From Dicyema japonicum (Eukaryota; Dicyemida; Rhombozoa; Dicyemidae): a stretch of DNA of 64,000 bases. Location of the stretch: the NCBI GenBank assembly GCA_011109175.1, contig RDEW01000021.1:135080-199079 (forward strand). Reading direction: 5' to 3'. The notes below the pieces were generated by a model. The model was not told where the DNA came from and made no database searches. It saw only the letters and a list, made by a program, of their open reading frames with translations. Positions 36,901 through 46,859 of the stretch are shown piece after piece. Position 1 is the first letter of the stretch. Each line of letters opens with the position of its first letter. A program made the translations under genes and the position numbers.

Positions 36901-38395
36901 TTTATGCCAAACAAGACTTCCAAGGCAAGGGACAAATGTCTCGAGAGGGGGGATATAACAAAATCTCGGGTTTCTCTGATCCCAAATATGAGACCAAAAT
37001 GATTCGCAGTGCATCCACCCCCTGTATTAGTAAAGGTAGTGTTAGTAGGAGTAACTGAAGGATTCGGAGATATACCTCCTCCTCCCCCACCACTACAACA
37101 GCCTAAAAGAAAATCATTATCGGAGATAGTAAAGCAAACGAAAGAGGAGGGGGATAAAACCAAGGTTTATTGGAATCCCGTGTCTCCAACAATGGTGGGT
37201 AAGAAGGATTCAGTATGGAGTCTGATAAAGGATGACTCTCTGGAAATAAACGGGGAAGAAATGGAGAAGCTGTTTAAAAGTGTCCCCGTCTCCGCTACAG
37301 GCGTAATTTGTTGATTCGAAGTTATCAGTAGGAGTCGATCCGTCGTGAAAAAGTGACGCACGTGTTACCATATAAAAGGATCCTTCAGCTAAACGTCGTC
37401 CTGTTCAATTTCCCAAAGGTTGAGGTGATAAAACGGGCAATTCTAAATATGGGAGATCGAGAAGTCAGTAAAGATCACGTGGAAGTAGAATTTATGTTGA
37501 ATTCCTAAAGATTCTCCACAATATTCTACTCCCGAGTGTCAAAGAAGAACAAATATTAAAGGAGTCGGCCAACCAGCAGCTGGATCCGAGTGAGAAGTAC
37601 CTCCTTTCGTTGTTAGAATTGGGGATGGTGCGAGAAAGGGTTGAGCTGTGGTCCTTTGCGACGTTCTACAATAACGAGGAATTTGTGACTAAACTTTGTA
37701 ACGTTTAGGAGATTACCGGGGCACTGGATGCCTTGGAAAAGGCGACAAATGAAATCAAATCCTCGAAGACTTTTCGATTCATTTTATCGGCCACACTCAA
37801 AGTGGGAAATATCCTCAACTCACAACAGGTAGACGTGATGACTTATTTTAAGCTGGAAGGGTTCCAGTTAGATTTCTTGTCTGAACTAAGCACAATAAAG
37901 GACAAAGTTCAGAAGCAACCCCTTCTATTGCACGTGTGCAATGCGGTTACGAAACAATACAAGGGAAGTACAAACCTGGTAGATGAGATCCCTTCGATTC
38001 CCTTAGTTTTGAGGGTACATACACATGTAATTTCCTAGGAGGACTGGAATGAAATTAAATGCAGAATCAAAAACCTGACCTCCAAATTTGAACTATGTCA
38101 AAGACACTACGACATCCTCAAAAAGTCCCCACGTCCTCCCCCAAACATGTAGCTCAGTCTGGTCACCGTAGGGTTAAAGTATTGATGAGTTCATGCCTTG
38201 ATAAGATCAACGACTTGGAGTGTATATACAAGAAAGTAATGGAGAAGTAAATGTTGAAATAATGGTAGATTCCACGACTGTATGGTATTTTTTGGAGTGC
38301 CACCATCAAAGGCCGATCACGTGCAACATTATGTAGAATTGCTGCATAAATTTTCGTTGGAATATAAGTGCGTCTACGATAAAATAATGATTTAA
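33990..38395 (+). CDS. FHOD-type formin B (FH3-FH1-FH2), about 25 ultrashort introns
   Basis: Start ATG at 33,990 (MEDIRSYREDIQDTENLKSL). Exons joined over 21-29 bp introns give an armadillo-like FH3 (LLRKKISSFYRFFKNGRICK, RFCEMDGIEHLLKAANSLEP, SLVLQSITLLMIILKDDP, SIIHETVNYINKLLI), a charged linker with a tandem repeat (35,850-36,230), an FH1 (FGDIPPPPPPLQQP) and an FH2: KDSVWSLIKDDSLEINGEEM, LQLNVVLFNFPKVEVIKRAI, NMGDREVSKDHVE, YLLSLLELGMVRERVELWSF, SATLKVGNILNSQQ, FLSELSTIKDKVQKQPLLLH, FHDCMVFFGVPPSKADHV. The stop ends at 38,395. The domain order and the D(K/T)VxKQxLLxH block fit FHOD. It is about 120 bp downstream of formin A in the same orientation, so the pair is a tandem duplication. 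A small part of the linker (35,270-35,347) does not join cleanly. Confidence 0.85.
35850..36230 (+). repeat. 117-bp tandem repeat carrying a 24-bp intron in each unit
   Basis: Three near-identical units plus a partial fourth inside formin B. Each unit is 93 bp of exon (31 codons, e.g. KSGSQANISNFEDKTPQRFS then SGIKGR) plus a 24-bp GT-AG intron starting gtagagattcgaataaattg (first at 35,929-35,952). A diverged half unit precedes it (KFGSQPNIYKFEDQPPPKFS). The third intron is 25 bp. Exon length is a multiple of three, so any number of units keeps the frame. Confidence 0.9.
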
Positions 38396-38399
38396 TTCT

Positions 38400-38635
38400 G
38401 AATATTTAAATAAATTATTATAAATTTAATAAAGCAGGCATGATAAGGCAGACATTGAGGGATACAAACCACAACCACATTGTTAATAACTGATTTGGTA
38501 GCAGAATGTCTCATATTATCAGAAATTCAATTGTTGTTAATAATGTCGCATAAATCGATCTAAATTTCTATTATTAATTAATAAATTCACCAATAAATAA
38601 ATTAGAAAAATAAAAAATATAAAAAAGTTAGGAGT
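38400..38635. other. Short convergent intergenic spacer
   Basis: About 240 bp between the stop of formin B (plus) and the stop of CPEB (minus). AT-rich with aataaat-type poly(A) signal words for both directions. No gene. Confidence 0.5.
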
Positions 38636-38638
38636 GGG

Positions 38639-39624
38639 TTAGTAAGGAGGCTCCTTCTGAAATGGTTTATGTGTGTCCCTTCCTGGCATAGAGTGAATCT
38701 TCTGCCAACATTCCTTACAGAAGTACTGAATACAGGGATAGTGTGGACAGAAATACGGGCCCGACTTGTTTCCGCATTCATCGCATACTGAGTCGTCGAG
38801 AACGTATGGCTTAATTTCGACTCTTTTGCTGATTTCCCCCAACTGTATATGAGCAAATCGGGAAGTGATGGCGCCAATGTAGCTTGTATGCTCTAGGAAG
38901 GCCACTCTTGCGGCTCCTTTTGGGTAATGCAACTCAGAATCCGTGTCAATTCCAGCATAACATACATTTCCAAACTGTTCGTTCAAAAGAATAGCCAATT
39001 CCACTGATTTGAGAGGTCGCGGGACTCCTCCCACGAATATTGTGAGCCTCGTCTTGACATCATCAACGTTGTTAAGGATACAGTTTGTATCGTCCAGTCT
39101 CCATGGTCTAATTTGGACCTTTAATGTGATTATAGTGTATACCGCTTTGTTGTGACAAGTTGGACTACAAACTCGCCAAAAGAGCTTCCCCTGACTCCTA
39201 AAACATGAGGCAGTGAGCATTAGGACAGAATCGTCGTCTTCAAAGAGAAGGAAGCAATAGCCTGGAATAATTAGCAATTGGTACCTTTGGGAGGGAAATG
39301 AGATTTACTCTCCTTTTTGTGGGGCCAGTCAATGGAATGCTCCCCAAATCGAGAGAATGCACCGATTATTTCCTCTAAGAATGTCGGTGGGGATATACCT
39401 TCATCAATGTCTGGAGGGAGACCACCAACAAAGACTTTTCTTGAAAAATCCTGCGAACAGTCCTGAGAATAACGAATAGAAAAGACCTTTTCCCCATACC
39501 GACGAAACTGCAATTTCTTTTCTTCCTCAACGAATTCACAGACCCTCGTGCAGTCACTATCAGAAGTAACCACCTCCTCTGCCACATAATTAGTTTCCTC
39601 ACAGTTGGAAATACATGTTGTCAT
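38639..39624 (-). CDS. CPEB-family RNA-binding protein (two RRMs and ZZ domain)
   Basis: Start ATG at 39,624 (MTTCISNCEETNYVAEEVV), stop at 38,639, three introns of 24, 23 and 24 bp (39,375-39,398, 39,262-39,284, 39,119-39,142). RRM1: RKVFVGGLPPDIDEEEIIGA, SIDWPHKKESKSHFPPKGYC, FLLFEDDDSV. Linker: VQIRPWRLDD. RRM2: RLTIFVGGVPRPLKSVELAI, VCYAGIDTDSELHYPKGAAR, VAFLEHTSYIGAI, VEIKPYVLDD. ZZ zinc domain: CDECGNKSGPYFCPHYPCIQ, YFCKECWQKIHSMPGRDTHK. CPEB binds U-rich 3'UTR elements to control polyadenylation and translation. The sequence is closer to the CPEB2-4/Orb2 group (HKxESKSxFPPKGY). The protein is only about 300 aa; most family members have a long N-terminal regulatory region, which is nearly absent here. 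Confidence 0.95.
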
Positions 39625-39629
39625 TGTGC

Positions 39630-40290
39630 GTTTTCTGAACCAGGCCTATTTATTATTATTTTTACGTACGTATGGATTTTTCTATTAAATTTAAGCTTCC
39701 AACCAACCTTAATAATATTTTTAAATTAACGTAAAAATATGTATTTATTCAAAAGTAATTTCCCTATTTGACAGTCATCACTACCTTCCTCTCACACATG
39801 CTTCCTTAAATCTCCTGAACGATATCGATTACGTTGTCATATCAATATTGAAAATCCAATCCCCGACATACCAATTGACTAATGGCTCACCAGCTGTTAT
39901 ATCGATCGCGTCTGTTCTCTCTAATCTATCCGCAATACGTCCAAAGGACTTGCAATCTCAGTTTCCTTAACCACAATTATTATCACTAATTTATTTTTAT
40001 GCTTCATAATAATTCAACCTCTAACATATGCGCATATTAATCATTATCAGATACTAGCAACATTATTTGGTTACTGCGTATACCCATCACGCCTAGACAG
40101 GTTCTGCCAGGCAACACAATCAGACAAAAGTGCGACCACACCATATTTATTAAAAATCAACAAATCCCCGAGATGAGGACAGTATTTTATCGACGTTTTT
40201 CTTTGCCTTACTAAAGATACTGTGTCGGTCTAAGTGGCGGTTCATTCCCAAGGTAGATACGATTGTCCTAGAATTCGAGAAAGGCTGCCA
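39630..40290. other. Intergenic, no recognised gene
   Basis: AT-rich, including the upstream flank of CPEB. No exons supported. Confidence 0.5.
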
Positions 40291-40296
40291 TTATAT

Positions 40297-40938
40297 TTAA
40301 GGAATAACCCCCAATAGCTTCTTTGGAACGGAATTGATGTCCGTGGTGTTATTAATACGCATTCTCAGTTCCTCAAAGTAGTTAATGTATTTATCCACGT
40401 GCTCTTCAACTTTGTAAATTGGGTCACCGTACAGAGGGTAGACAACCGACGGTTTGAGAGAGTACACCAAAAAGAGAACAGTGAGGAAGGACAGGTAACA
40501 CTTTGGGCAAGGATAACCAAGTGATGAAAACTCCTCCCCCACGAAAATGGAGCGTTCTTTTTTAAATAAGTAAATATTTGAATCAAGATAAATTTCTTTC
40601 AAGAAAGACCACGTTGTAGCCGAGAAGAAACCAGATATATTGCCATCATTGCAATCTCCGTAGGTGGCTTTGAATTAGTAAGAAAATACCTGGAAGATTA
40701 ATCTTTATTTTATCAGCACGTGGGTCGGTTTGGTAGATTTTGGAAATTCTAATTAGGGGAAAAGTTAACTTGGTGGTAATATCGCGAAGATTTTTCATAT
40801 AAAAAGAATCAGAGCTTGTATTGACTAGAATATATCTGAGGTGAAAGAAAACGATTACTTGTTAGTATCTACAAGGTAGGAATTTATGGGAGTCGATCCC
40901 TTCACCCTAGTTACAAGGGGTGACAAACGTGTGCACAT
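40297..40938 (-). CDS. Uncharacterised small membrane-associated protein
   Basis: Minus strand. Start ATG at 40,938 and two short introns (23 and 22 bp) give one continuous frame of about 200 aa: MCTRLSPLVTRVKGSTPINS, YLVDTNKYILVNTSSDSFYM, KNLRDITTKLTFPLIRISKI, a middle part with TYGDCNDGNISGFFSATTWS, then one hydrophobic stretch (CYLSFLTVLFLVYSLKPSVV) and a hydrophilic tail KVEEHVDKYINYFEELRMRI ending at 40,297. I do not recognise the family. The intact frame across two introns argues that it is a real gene. The hydrophobic stretch could be a membrane anchor. Neighbours give no hint. Confidence 0.5.
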
Positions 40939-40939
40939 T

Positions 40940-41740
40940 GCTCATCAATAATTTAAAAAATAATAATTTAGAAAAATATAGTTTATTTATTATTTTTTAT
41001 TCCAAAATCAGCCAGTGATTCAAAAAGACAAATATAAACAATTCCGTGAAAGGGTGGGATCACTAGAGGAGGCCAAATAAACATGCGGATGTGCTGGGGA
41101 CCTAGAATGACTAAAAAGGAACCCTTACAGGACGTTTAATTGCCAGACATTCGAATGTTCTTTATTCGGCATGTTCGAATCCGTGTGTATTTCTAAAAGC
41201 AAGATCAGATCCTTTGATAATTCTCTGCGTGACTTGTACACTCAGAAATTCTATTCTTAAACTTGGAAATCAATTTCATCAATAATCGATGTAATCGAGT
41301 TAATACAATCCCTGACATTTTTTATCAACTTTTATAAGAGTATTTAATTGTATCAATAATCAGTTATAAAATTTTTCCAGTTTACCAAATCGAACTGAGA
41401 TTAGACTTTTTGACTTAATCTCAACTAATGCTGATTTTTTCCGGCATTTTGGGAGGAAGTGGTTTGTGACATTTCACATAAAACTCACGTCATCACTTAA
41501 AATGTCGTTAGGTGATAAGCCAAGTGGAAATTAGTTTAATAGGATTAATGTATAAATCCCTTATTTCATGTTATCTCGGTTTGGATATTTGTGAGGCTCA
41601 CTGATCCGATATTGAAAAATGATTGGTCGGAAAAAAATCCGCCTCTGCAAAAAGAGTCCTGGAATATTTCCAAGGCGCGAGTCTAAATCATAAATATTAA
41701 ACGTGGTATTGAAGTTGCTGGTTTACCTTCCATTCGACTT
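40940..41740. other. No recognised gene
   Basis: AT-rich upstream flank of the minus-strand gene and beyond; nothing supported. Confidence 0.5.
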
Positions 41741-41744
41741 TATC

Positions 41745-42020
41745 GAGAATATGGGGGATACCAGACGGAATGACAATTTTTCATGTACAAGGAAGCTCTT
41801 TCCTATGGGATGTTACTTGTGTTGATACCTTTTCCCTGACAAATATGATACCCAGTACAAACTCGGACTGTTATGCCACTGACTCTGCAGAACGGGGAAA
41901 GCTGGTGAACTACTCTAAGCTTGGGAACCTTTTCCGCTTTTTCCCATTTTCGTTTGAGACTTAGCCGAAACAGACCTGTCGCACGAGGTGTCCCCGAGAG
42001 ATTGAAAGGGCAATCTCGTC
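41745..42020 (+). pseudogene. Nuclease-like retroelement C-terminal fragment
   Basis: The plus strand reads GIPDGMTIFHVQGSSFLWDV then TCVDTFSLTNM, and LFRFFPFSFET. The pattern PDGMT...W-D-TCVDT...PxxxET is common in PD-(D/E)XK-like C-terminal domains that accompany invertebrate reverse transcriptases. One base shift separates PDG from the preceding part. Isolated relic. Confidence 0.5.
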
Positions 42021-42024
42021 ATGG

Positions 42025-42525
42025 CTGGGAGATCTTAAGAGTATCGTCCCTTAAGAACTTGGTTGCTTAAAACATTGAGATTAGGGAGATACTCTCACTC
42101 CGTTGAGTACCTGCAAAATGTACTTTCCCAATTAATCAATTTTCCAAAATGACTTAAAAATCATTAAGATGGATTATTATTACAACATACATATAATCAT
42201 ATTAACTACCATCCTATATAAGCTGCTTCTGAAGGGTGATCTCAAGTTCTTTTAATTTGGTGATCCTCAAGAACCGGATCCTTCCTGCATCCGACACTTC
42301 ATTTGTACATAACTTCCGGTTTCCAATGTCCACCTGAGTCTTCCACCTCATCTATGCTCAAAGAAGAAAGACGATAAGGACTTGGATTCATCATGAAACT
42401 AAGTAGACATTTCGTGGAATAAAGGTACGTCACCACCACAACACCGACCACTGGGCTTACTGGTAAAGAATAATAAAATCAATATCTCCCTAGCAACTCC
42501 CTAAGAGAATCAACCTTAACAGTGA
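42025..42525. other. Repeat-containing spacer
   Basis: 42,330-42,420 shares a block (tcatgaaactaagtagacat versus ccatgaagctaagtatacat) with 29,170-29,200, so a dispersed repeat is present. No gene. Confidence 0.5.
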
Positions 42526-42578
42526 GATATTCCAATAAAACAAGCGAAAAATATAATTATAGTGAGTATTAGTTAAAG

Positions 42579-43069
42579 TTAAGTTATTTCTTTATATTCC
42601 TCAAGACAAAAAAAGTTAACACTAGTGGCAAACGATACCCAGAGGAAGTAAGGGACCATTAGATAGGAAGCAAGCTTGTTTATTGGGTAGAAGAGGACAG
42701 CGCAACTCCCAATCGAAATCAACATGGCAACAATATCGACCAGTGCCAATCTTGGGCGTATATATCCGAAGAAAATTGGAGTCCACACAGCATTGAGACC
42801 TAATTGGATTCCGTAAGTCACGAGGGCATTCGTTGCAGAAGAATCACCACTACTCCACACAAGATATGAGGCCTACCCCATTGCTGAAAAATTATTAATA
42901 GCTCACTTGAGTATAAATAAACCCATACTGGAGGGAATATCCATTTTGGAGGAGACCAACTTGGGACAACATCTTTATAATATCTGTTATACGAAACCCT
43001 GGTTATCCTTGAAAATGGATATGAAACCGCAAATGAAATACCAATTCCCATTAAAGCAGATAAATTCAT
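42579..43069 (-). pseudogene. TSPO (translocator protein) copy 1, nonsense codon
   Basis: Minus strand, ATG at 43,069, stop at 42,579, one 23-bp intron (42,884-42,906). Product: PSWSPPKWIFPPVWVYLYST, then SYLVWSSG, NALVTYGIQLGLNAVWTPIF, LALVDIVAMLISIGSCAVLF, YLMVPYFLWVSFATSVNFF. The PPxWxFxPVW and LNxxWxPxFF motifs define the TSPO/MBR family, five-helix outer mitochondrial membrane proteins binding porphyrins and sterols. The codon after MG in ATG-GGG-TAG is a stop (42,873-42,875); the other copy has TAC (Tyr) there. The C-terminus (helix 5) is complete, unlike copy 2. Nested insertions begin three bases upstream of the ATG. Confidence 0.85.
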
Positions 43070-43071
43070 TT

Positions 43072-43451
43072 AATTTTAATATTATTGAACCAAAAAACCA
43101 CCGTCATAATAATAATAACAGCCTTTTCACGAGAGCCATAATATTTATAGCTCGCATAGACAGGACACACGCTTTATTTAAGTAAAGAACGATTAATTTT
43201 AACTAATCTTTTTTCTTTTTCTTGTGTGTGGGTCCTTTCTAGATAATCCAGTTCCGCAGTGAGTATCCACTAATTACTGCGTCACTCGTCAAACCCTTTC
43301 TGCATCGTAGATGCGTGGAACTTCCACCAGGTGAACAGCAGCGAGAATCGAACCCGTAACCTAAGCCACTTTAGCCCAACACCTAACCACTATGCCACAC
43401 GGCTACCACCGTCATAACCAAAATAAACAAATTCAGGTGATCCCAGCCTCT
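43072..43451 (-). mobile_element. Outer insertion upstream of TSPO copy 1 (6-bp duplication)
   Basis: Flanked by tcattt at 43,066-43,071 and 43,452-43,457. TSPO copy 2 has the empty site (attcatttggatcaat at 46,290). The outer element's own sequence is split by a SINE: gatcacctgaatttgtttat on one side and ttttttggttcaataatatt on the other. The same parts are contiguous in the insertion at 9,335-9,599. Confidence 0.85.
43110..43404 (-). mobile_element. tRNA-derived SINE nested in the outer insertion
   Basis: Flanked by a perfect 13-bp direct repeat accaccgtcataa at 43,097-43,109 and 43,405-43,417. On the minus strand the head contains Pol III box A tggcatagtgg (43,387-43,397) and box B ggttcgattct (43,344-43,354), spaced as in a tRNA. 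A roughly 200-bp body and a (TTA)n tail follow. About 295 bp in all. Confidence 0.92.
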
Positions 43452-43544
43452 CATTTGGATCAATAAATATTGACAAAAGTAATATTTAAAATTATTTAAA
43501 CTCAATTTAATTAATCAACCAGAAATTTAATATCTAACAATAAA

Positions 43545-45735
43545 AAAATTGTGCAACGTGCTTTGTGGTTTGTTGAATGTCACGTAACTCATCAAACTGG
43601 AGACATTTTAAAGAAAAGAGCTACACTGACCTATCCTACACGAATGGACTGGGACTGGACTCTCTGTGTGGGGACGTCGAATTTCCGGCCCCCCAAGGAT
43701 CATGAAAATAAATATAAACGGGATCAAATGTAAGATTATCGAACTTGGAAACCTTATGGAAAAATATAGAATTGACGTCCTTCTATTACAAGAGTTCAAA
43801 CTCAGAAGTGCGAACAAAACTCCAAAATTTCCTGGATACTGAGTTATCCGCAGAGATAGATTTGGAAAACACTGGGGAGGCTTACTAACTATCATACGAA
43901 ACGGGATCCCTAATGAAGATGTCACCAAATACGTTTACAACCGTCTCCAAAACCATGAAAGTATCGAAATTCTGGCCACAAAAATCCAACTCCCAAGGTT
44001 ACCTCTTACTCTGATCAATTCATATCTACCTCCTTCATCAGTTACTTGCCCAAAACTTTTGTCAATCAGCTCACAAAGGAACGTTCTTCTTTGCGGTGAC
44101 CTAAATACAAAATGCCCGCTCTGGCTGAGAGGTCAGACGTCAAACAGGCGGGGAGACATGCTAATCGAAGACTTGGGAAGTTTTTGCATCCTAAACGACC
44201 CTAACTTTCACACAAGAACCCCTTCATTCAAAACGAGGTCACGGATAAAAGGACAATGTCTAGCGATAACTAATTACAGCCTTGCGAATTGGAGAGGATT
44301 CAAGGATTACGTCGATAATTGCATTGGACTATTAAATTTCCCCACTCCTCCCTCCGTCGAACAATTAGTGAAATGGTTCAACTCCACCATAAACGCTGTG
44401 AAAAGGAAGTACATTCCTATGGGGAGGAACCTACGTCATCAAAACGTTTCAACACAACGACATCTGATCAGAGAACGAATAATCTAAAGATGGTAAAATC
44501 GCCAACAGAAGAGAACATGAGAAAAATACGAGAATTGAACAGAGAGATCGACAACAACATAAAGGCAGAAAATGCAAATAGATGGACGAGCCATATCCAA
44601 AGTCAACAACTCAGAGGCCGAAGGACCAGACAACATAACCACATGTGAACTGAAGCACCTAGGCCATCGAGCCCTGGAACTATTAGCTACATGTTCAACC
44701 TACCATTAACACGAATATAATCCATGAAATATGGAAGATGTCTCTAATCAGACCTATCAGAAAACTCAACAAACCAATAGATGAACCATCTCCCTACCGC
44801 CCAATATCTATTCTGAGTCCGGTCTCAAGGATCCTTGAAAGGCTTGTTCTGGAAAAAGTACAAGACTCAATCTCAATATTTTCGACCCAGCACGGATTCC
44901 GAAGTAACATTCGACCACAACACATCTCACAACCCTCACACAATTAATTGCGGAAGGAATAAACTCCACCAAACTCCGTCAGAGGACAGTACTTATATCC
45001 GTGGACATCACAAAAGCGTTCGATTCAGTCCCTAGGAAACTTTTTACAAAGAAGATATTTGAAACCAACATCCACACGACCCTGAAACTTTGGGTTGGAA
45101 ACTTTTTAAATGGAAAACGAGCACAAGCACTCTGCAACAACATCAAACCAAGATCTCGCTATTTCCCAAATAACGAGGCTATTTCTATTAACGAAACAGC
45201 TAAGATTCTGGGAGTTACCTTTGATCAGGGACTCACCTTTATCCGACATGTTGAGAACATCATAATTTGCTCTGAAGAAAATGAGAATTTAAAAAGTGTT
45301 CTCAAAAACACTTAGAGACCAAACTGGGACCCTTGCCACGATTTATGAACAATTCATCCGACCAACGATGACATATGCTAGTCCTTCATGGGCAATGAAG
45401 ATTTCACGATCCTCCTCATTGAAACTATCCGCAATCGAGGAAACTGCAATAAGGTTAATTGGACCAGAACACAAAATCCAACCCATTGAAAATTTCTTAA
45501 TCGAATTACAACGGAAACTCTTAAAGGAGGCTATTCTACCGAGCTGCCCTCTATTCCATACACTATCGAAATATCTACAATCATGCAGAAATTTTGAGCC
45601 GATGCTATGTCCAATGAGAAGAGATGTTCAGCATCTCGAGCCCGCTGGACTCGTCCTCTCCTTTTCGGTCTGGGATAACTTAGTTAGATGACAACTTTTA
45701 TTCTTTCTCTTTGACCCAGTGATCCTGGGAATAAT
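43545..45735 (+). mobile_element. Family B retrotransposon, copy 2, between the TSPO copies
   Basis: Plus strand. A 2A relic (43,664-43,693) is followed by an endonuclease: MKININGIKCKIIELGNLME, IDVLLLQEFKLRS, FGKHWGGLLTIIRNGIP, LCGDLNTKCPLWLRGQT. Reverse transcriptase pieces: AEGPDNITTCELKHLGH, SPYRPISILSPVSRILERLV, VDITKAFDSVPRKLF. The YADD region has been deleted between about 45,155 and 45,175. Then AKILGVTFDQGLTFIRHVEN and RPTMTYASPSWAMK. The 3' end is a cagtgatcctgggaataata-type tail. Frames are broken; inactive. Confidence 0.85.
43664..43693 (+). other. Second 2A-like relic
   Basis: The frame reads LCGDVEFPAP. The 2A core is GDVExNPGP; here one residue is lost and G has become A. The position just before the endonuclease start matches the motif at 7,308-7,352. 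The two copies have decayed independently, so the ancestral family B element probably carried a working 2A. Confidence 0.65.
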
Positions 45736-45864
45736 AATTTACCTTAGCAGAAGGATATTTTATTAAAACAAGCGAAATATATTAGTTATAGTGAGTATTA
45801 GTTGAAGTTGGTTATTTCTTCATATTCCTCCAGACAAAAAGTTAACACTAGTGGCAAACGATAC

Positions 45865-46295
45865 TCAGAGGAAGTAAGGGACCATTAGATAGGAAGCAAG
45901 CTTGTTTATTGGGTAGAAGAGGACAGCGCAACTCCCAATCGAAATCAACATGGCAACAATATCGACCAGTGCCAATCCTGGGCGTATATATCCGAAGAAA
46001 ATTGGAGTCCACACAGCATTGAGACCTAATTGGATTCCATAAGCCACGAGGGCATTCGTTGCAGAAGAATCACCACTACTCCACACAAGATATGAGGCGT
46101 ACCCCATTGCTGAAATAATATTAATAGCTCACTTGAGTATAAATAAGTCCATACTGGAGGGAATATCCATTTTGGAGGAGACCAACTTGGGACAACATCT
46201 TTATAGTATCTGTCATACGAAACCCTGGTTATCCTTGAAAATGGATATGAAACTGCAAATGGAAGACCAATTCCCACTAAAGCAGATAAATTCAT
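45865..46295 (-). pseudogene. TSPO copy 2, truncated in helix 5
   Basis: Same gene as copy 1: ATG at 46,295, 23-bp intron at 46,110-46,132, MGYASYLVWSSGDSSATNAL intact, then LGLNAVWTPIFFGYIRPGLA. At YLMVPYFL the next codon is TGA (45,865-45,867) where copy 1 has TGG (Trp). The downstream sequence still resembles the end of copy 1 but is also shifted. Truncation removes most of helix 5. It may be non-functional, or retain partial function. Confidence 0.85.
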
Positions 46296-46299
46296 TTGG

Positions 46300-46855
46300 A
46301 TCAATAAATATTGACAAAAGTAATATTTAAATTTTTTAAACTAAGAAATTTTTAAACTCAGGTTTATTTAACCAACCAGAAAGTTATTATCTAACAATCA
46401 ATTACCTTCATCGCTGTCTGTTCGCCAGCCTCTGAGGCAGGTTTGAATCTGGTTGGTAAAACAACTCTGAGAGCGCCTCATGTATTTATTAATCGACCAC
46501 AAAAAATATTGCGTTCTTATATACGTGTGACGTATTTTAGCCATATTGTCGACGACTTAATTTTGACGTAAGTGTGGTAGTCGATGCTCTAAGGCAGGGT
46601 GTCAAAGATACGGCCGCGGCATGATCTCATATGGTCCGCGACATAAGTTTAAAATGTATTAAAATAAAATCGCATGCATCTAGAATTATTATTTAACACA
46701 AATAAGAACACAAGAATCAAGAATGTAACCTCGGTTTGGGGCACTTTGTGCCCCGAAAACAGGAGTTGTTGTTTTTTCAATTTTAAAATCTTTTATTTTA
46801 TGCTATCAATGTAAAAAAGGTAAGAGATTTTATTTTATGATTAATAATATCTATC
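46300..46855. other. No gene; possible hAT-like end and a short hairpin
   Basis: 46,593 onwards reads cagggtgtcaaagatacggc, which resembles the start of many hAT elements. I found no matching inverted end. 46,759-46,775 is a perfect hairpin (ggggcac-ttt-gtgcccc). Confidence 0.35.
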
Positions 46856-46859
46856 AAGT

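Noticed and set aside
36894-37163. Minus-strand frame over formin B FH1
   Set aside because: Shadow of the polyproline segment; the plus strand gives an FH1-FH2 join.
39375-39602. Alternative minus-strand frame over CPEB exon 1
   Set aside because: Overlaps the RRM1-coding frame, which is supported by strong conservation.
43110-43404. Functional tRNA gene
   Set aside because: Boxes A and B are present, but the acceptor stem does not pair and the head continues into a SINE body with tail and target duplication.
46593-46640. Start of another hAT element (cagggtgtcaaag)
   Set aside because: No inverted partner or 8-bp duplication could be found in the window.
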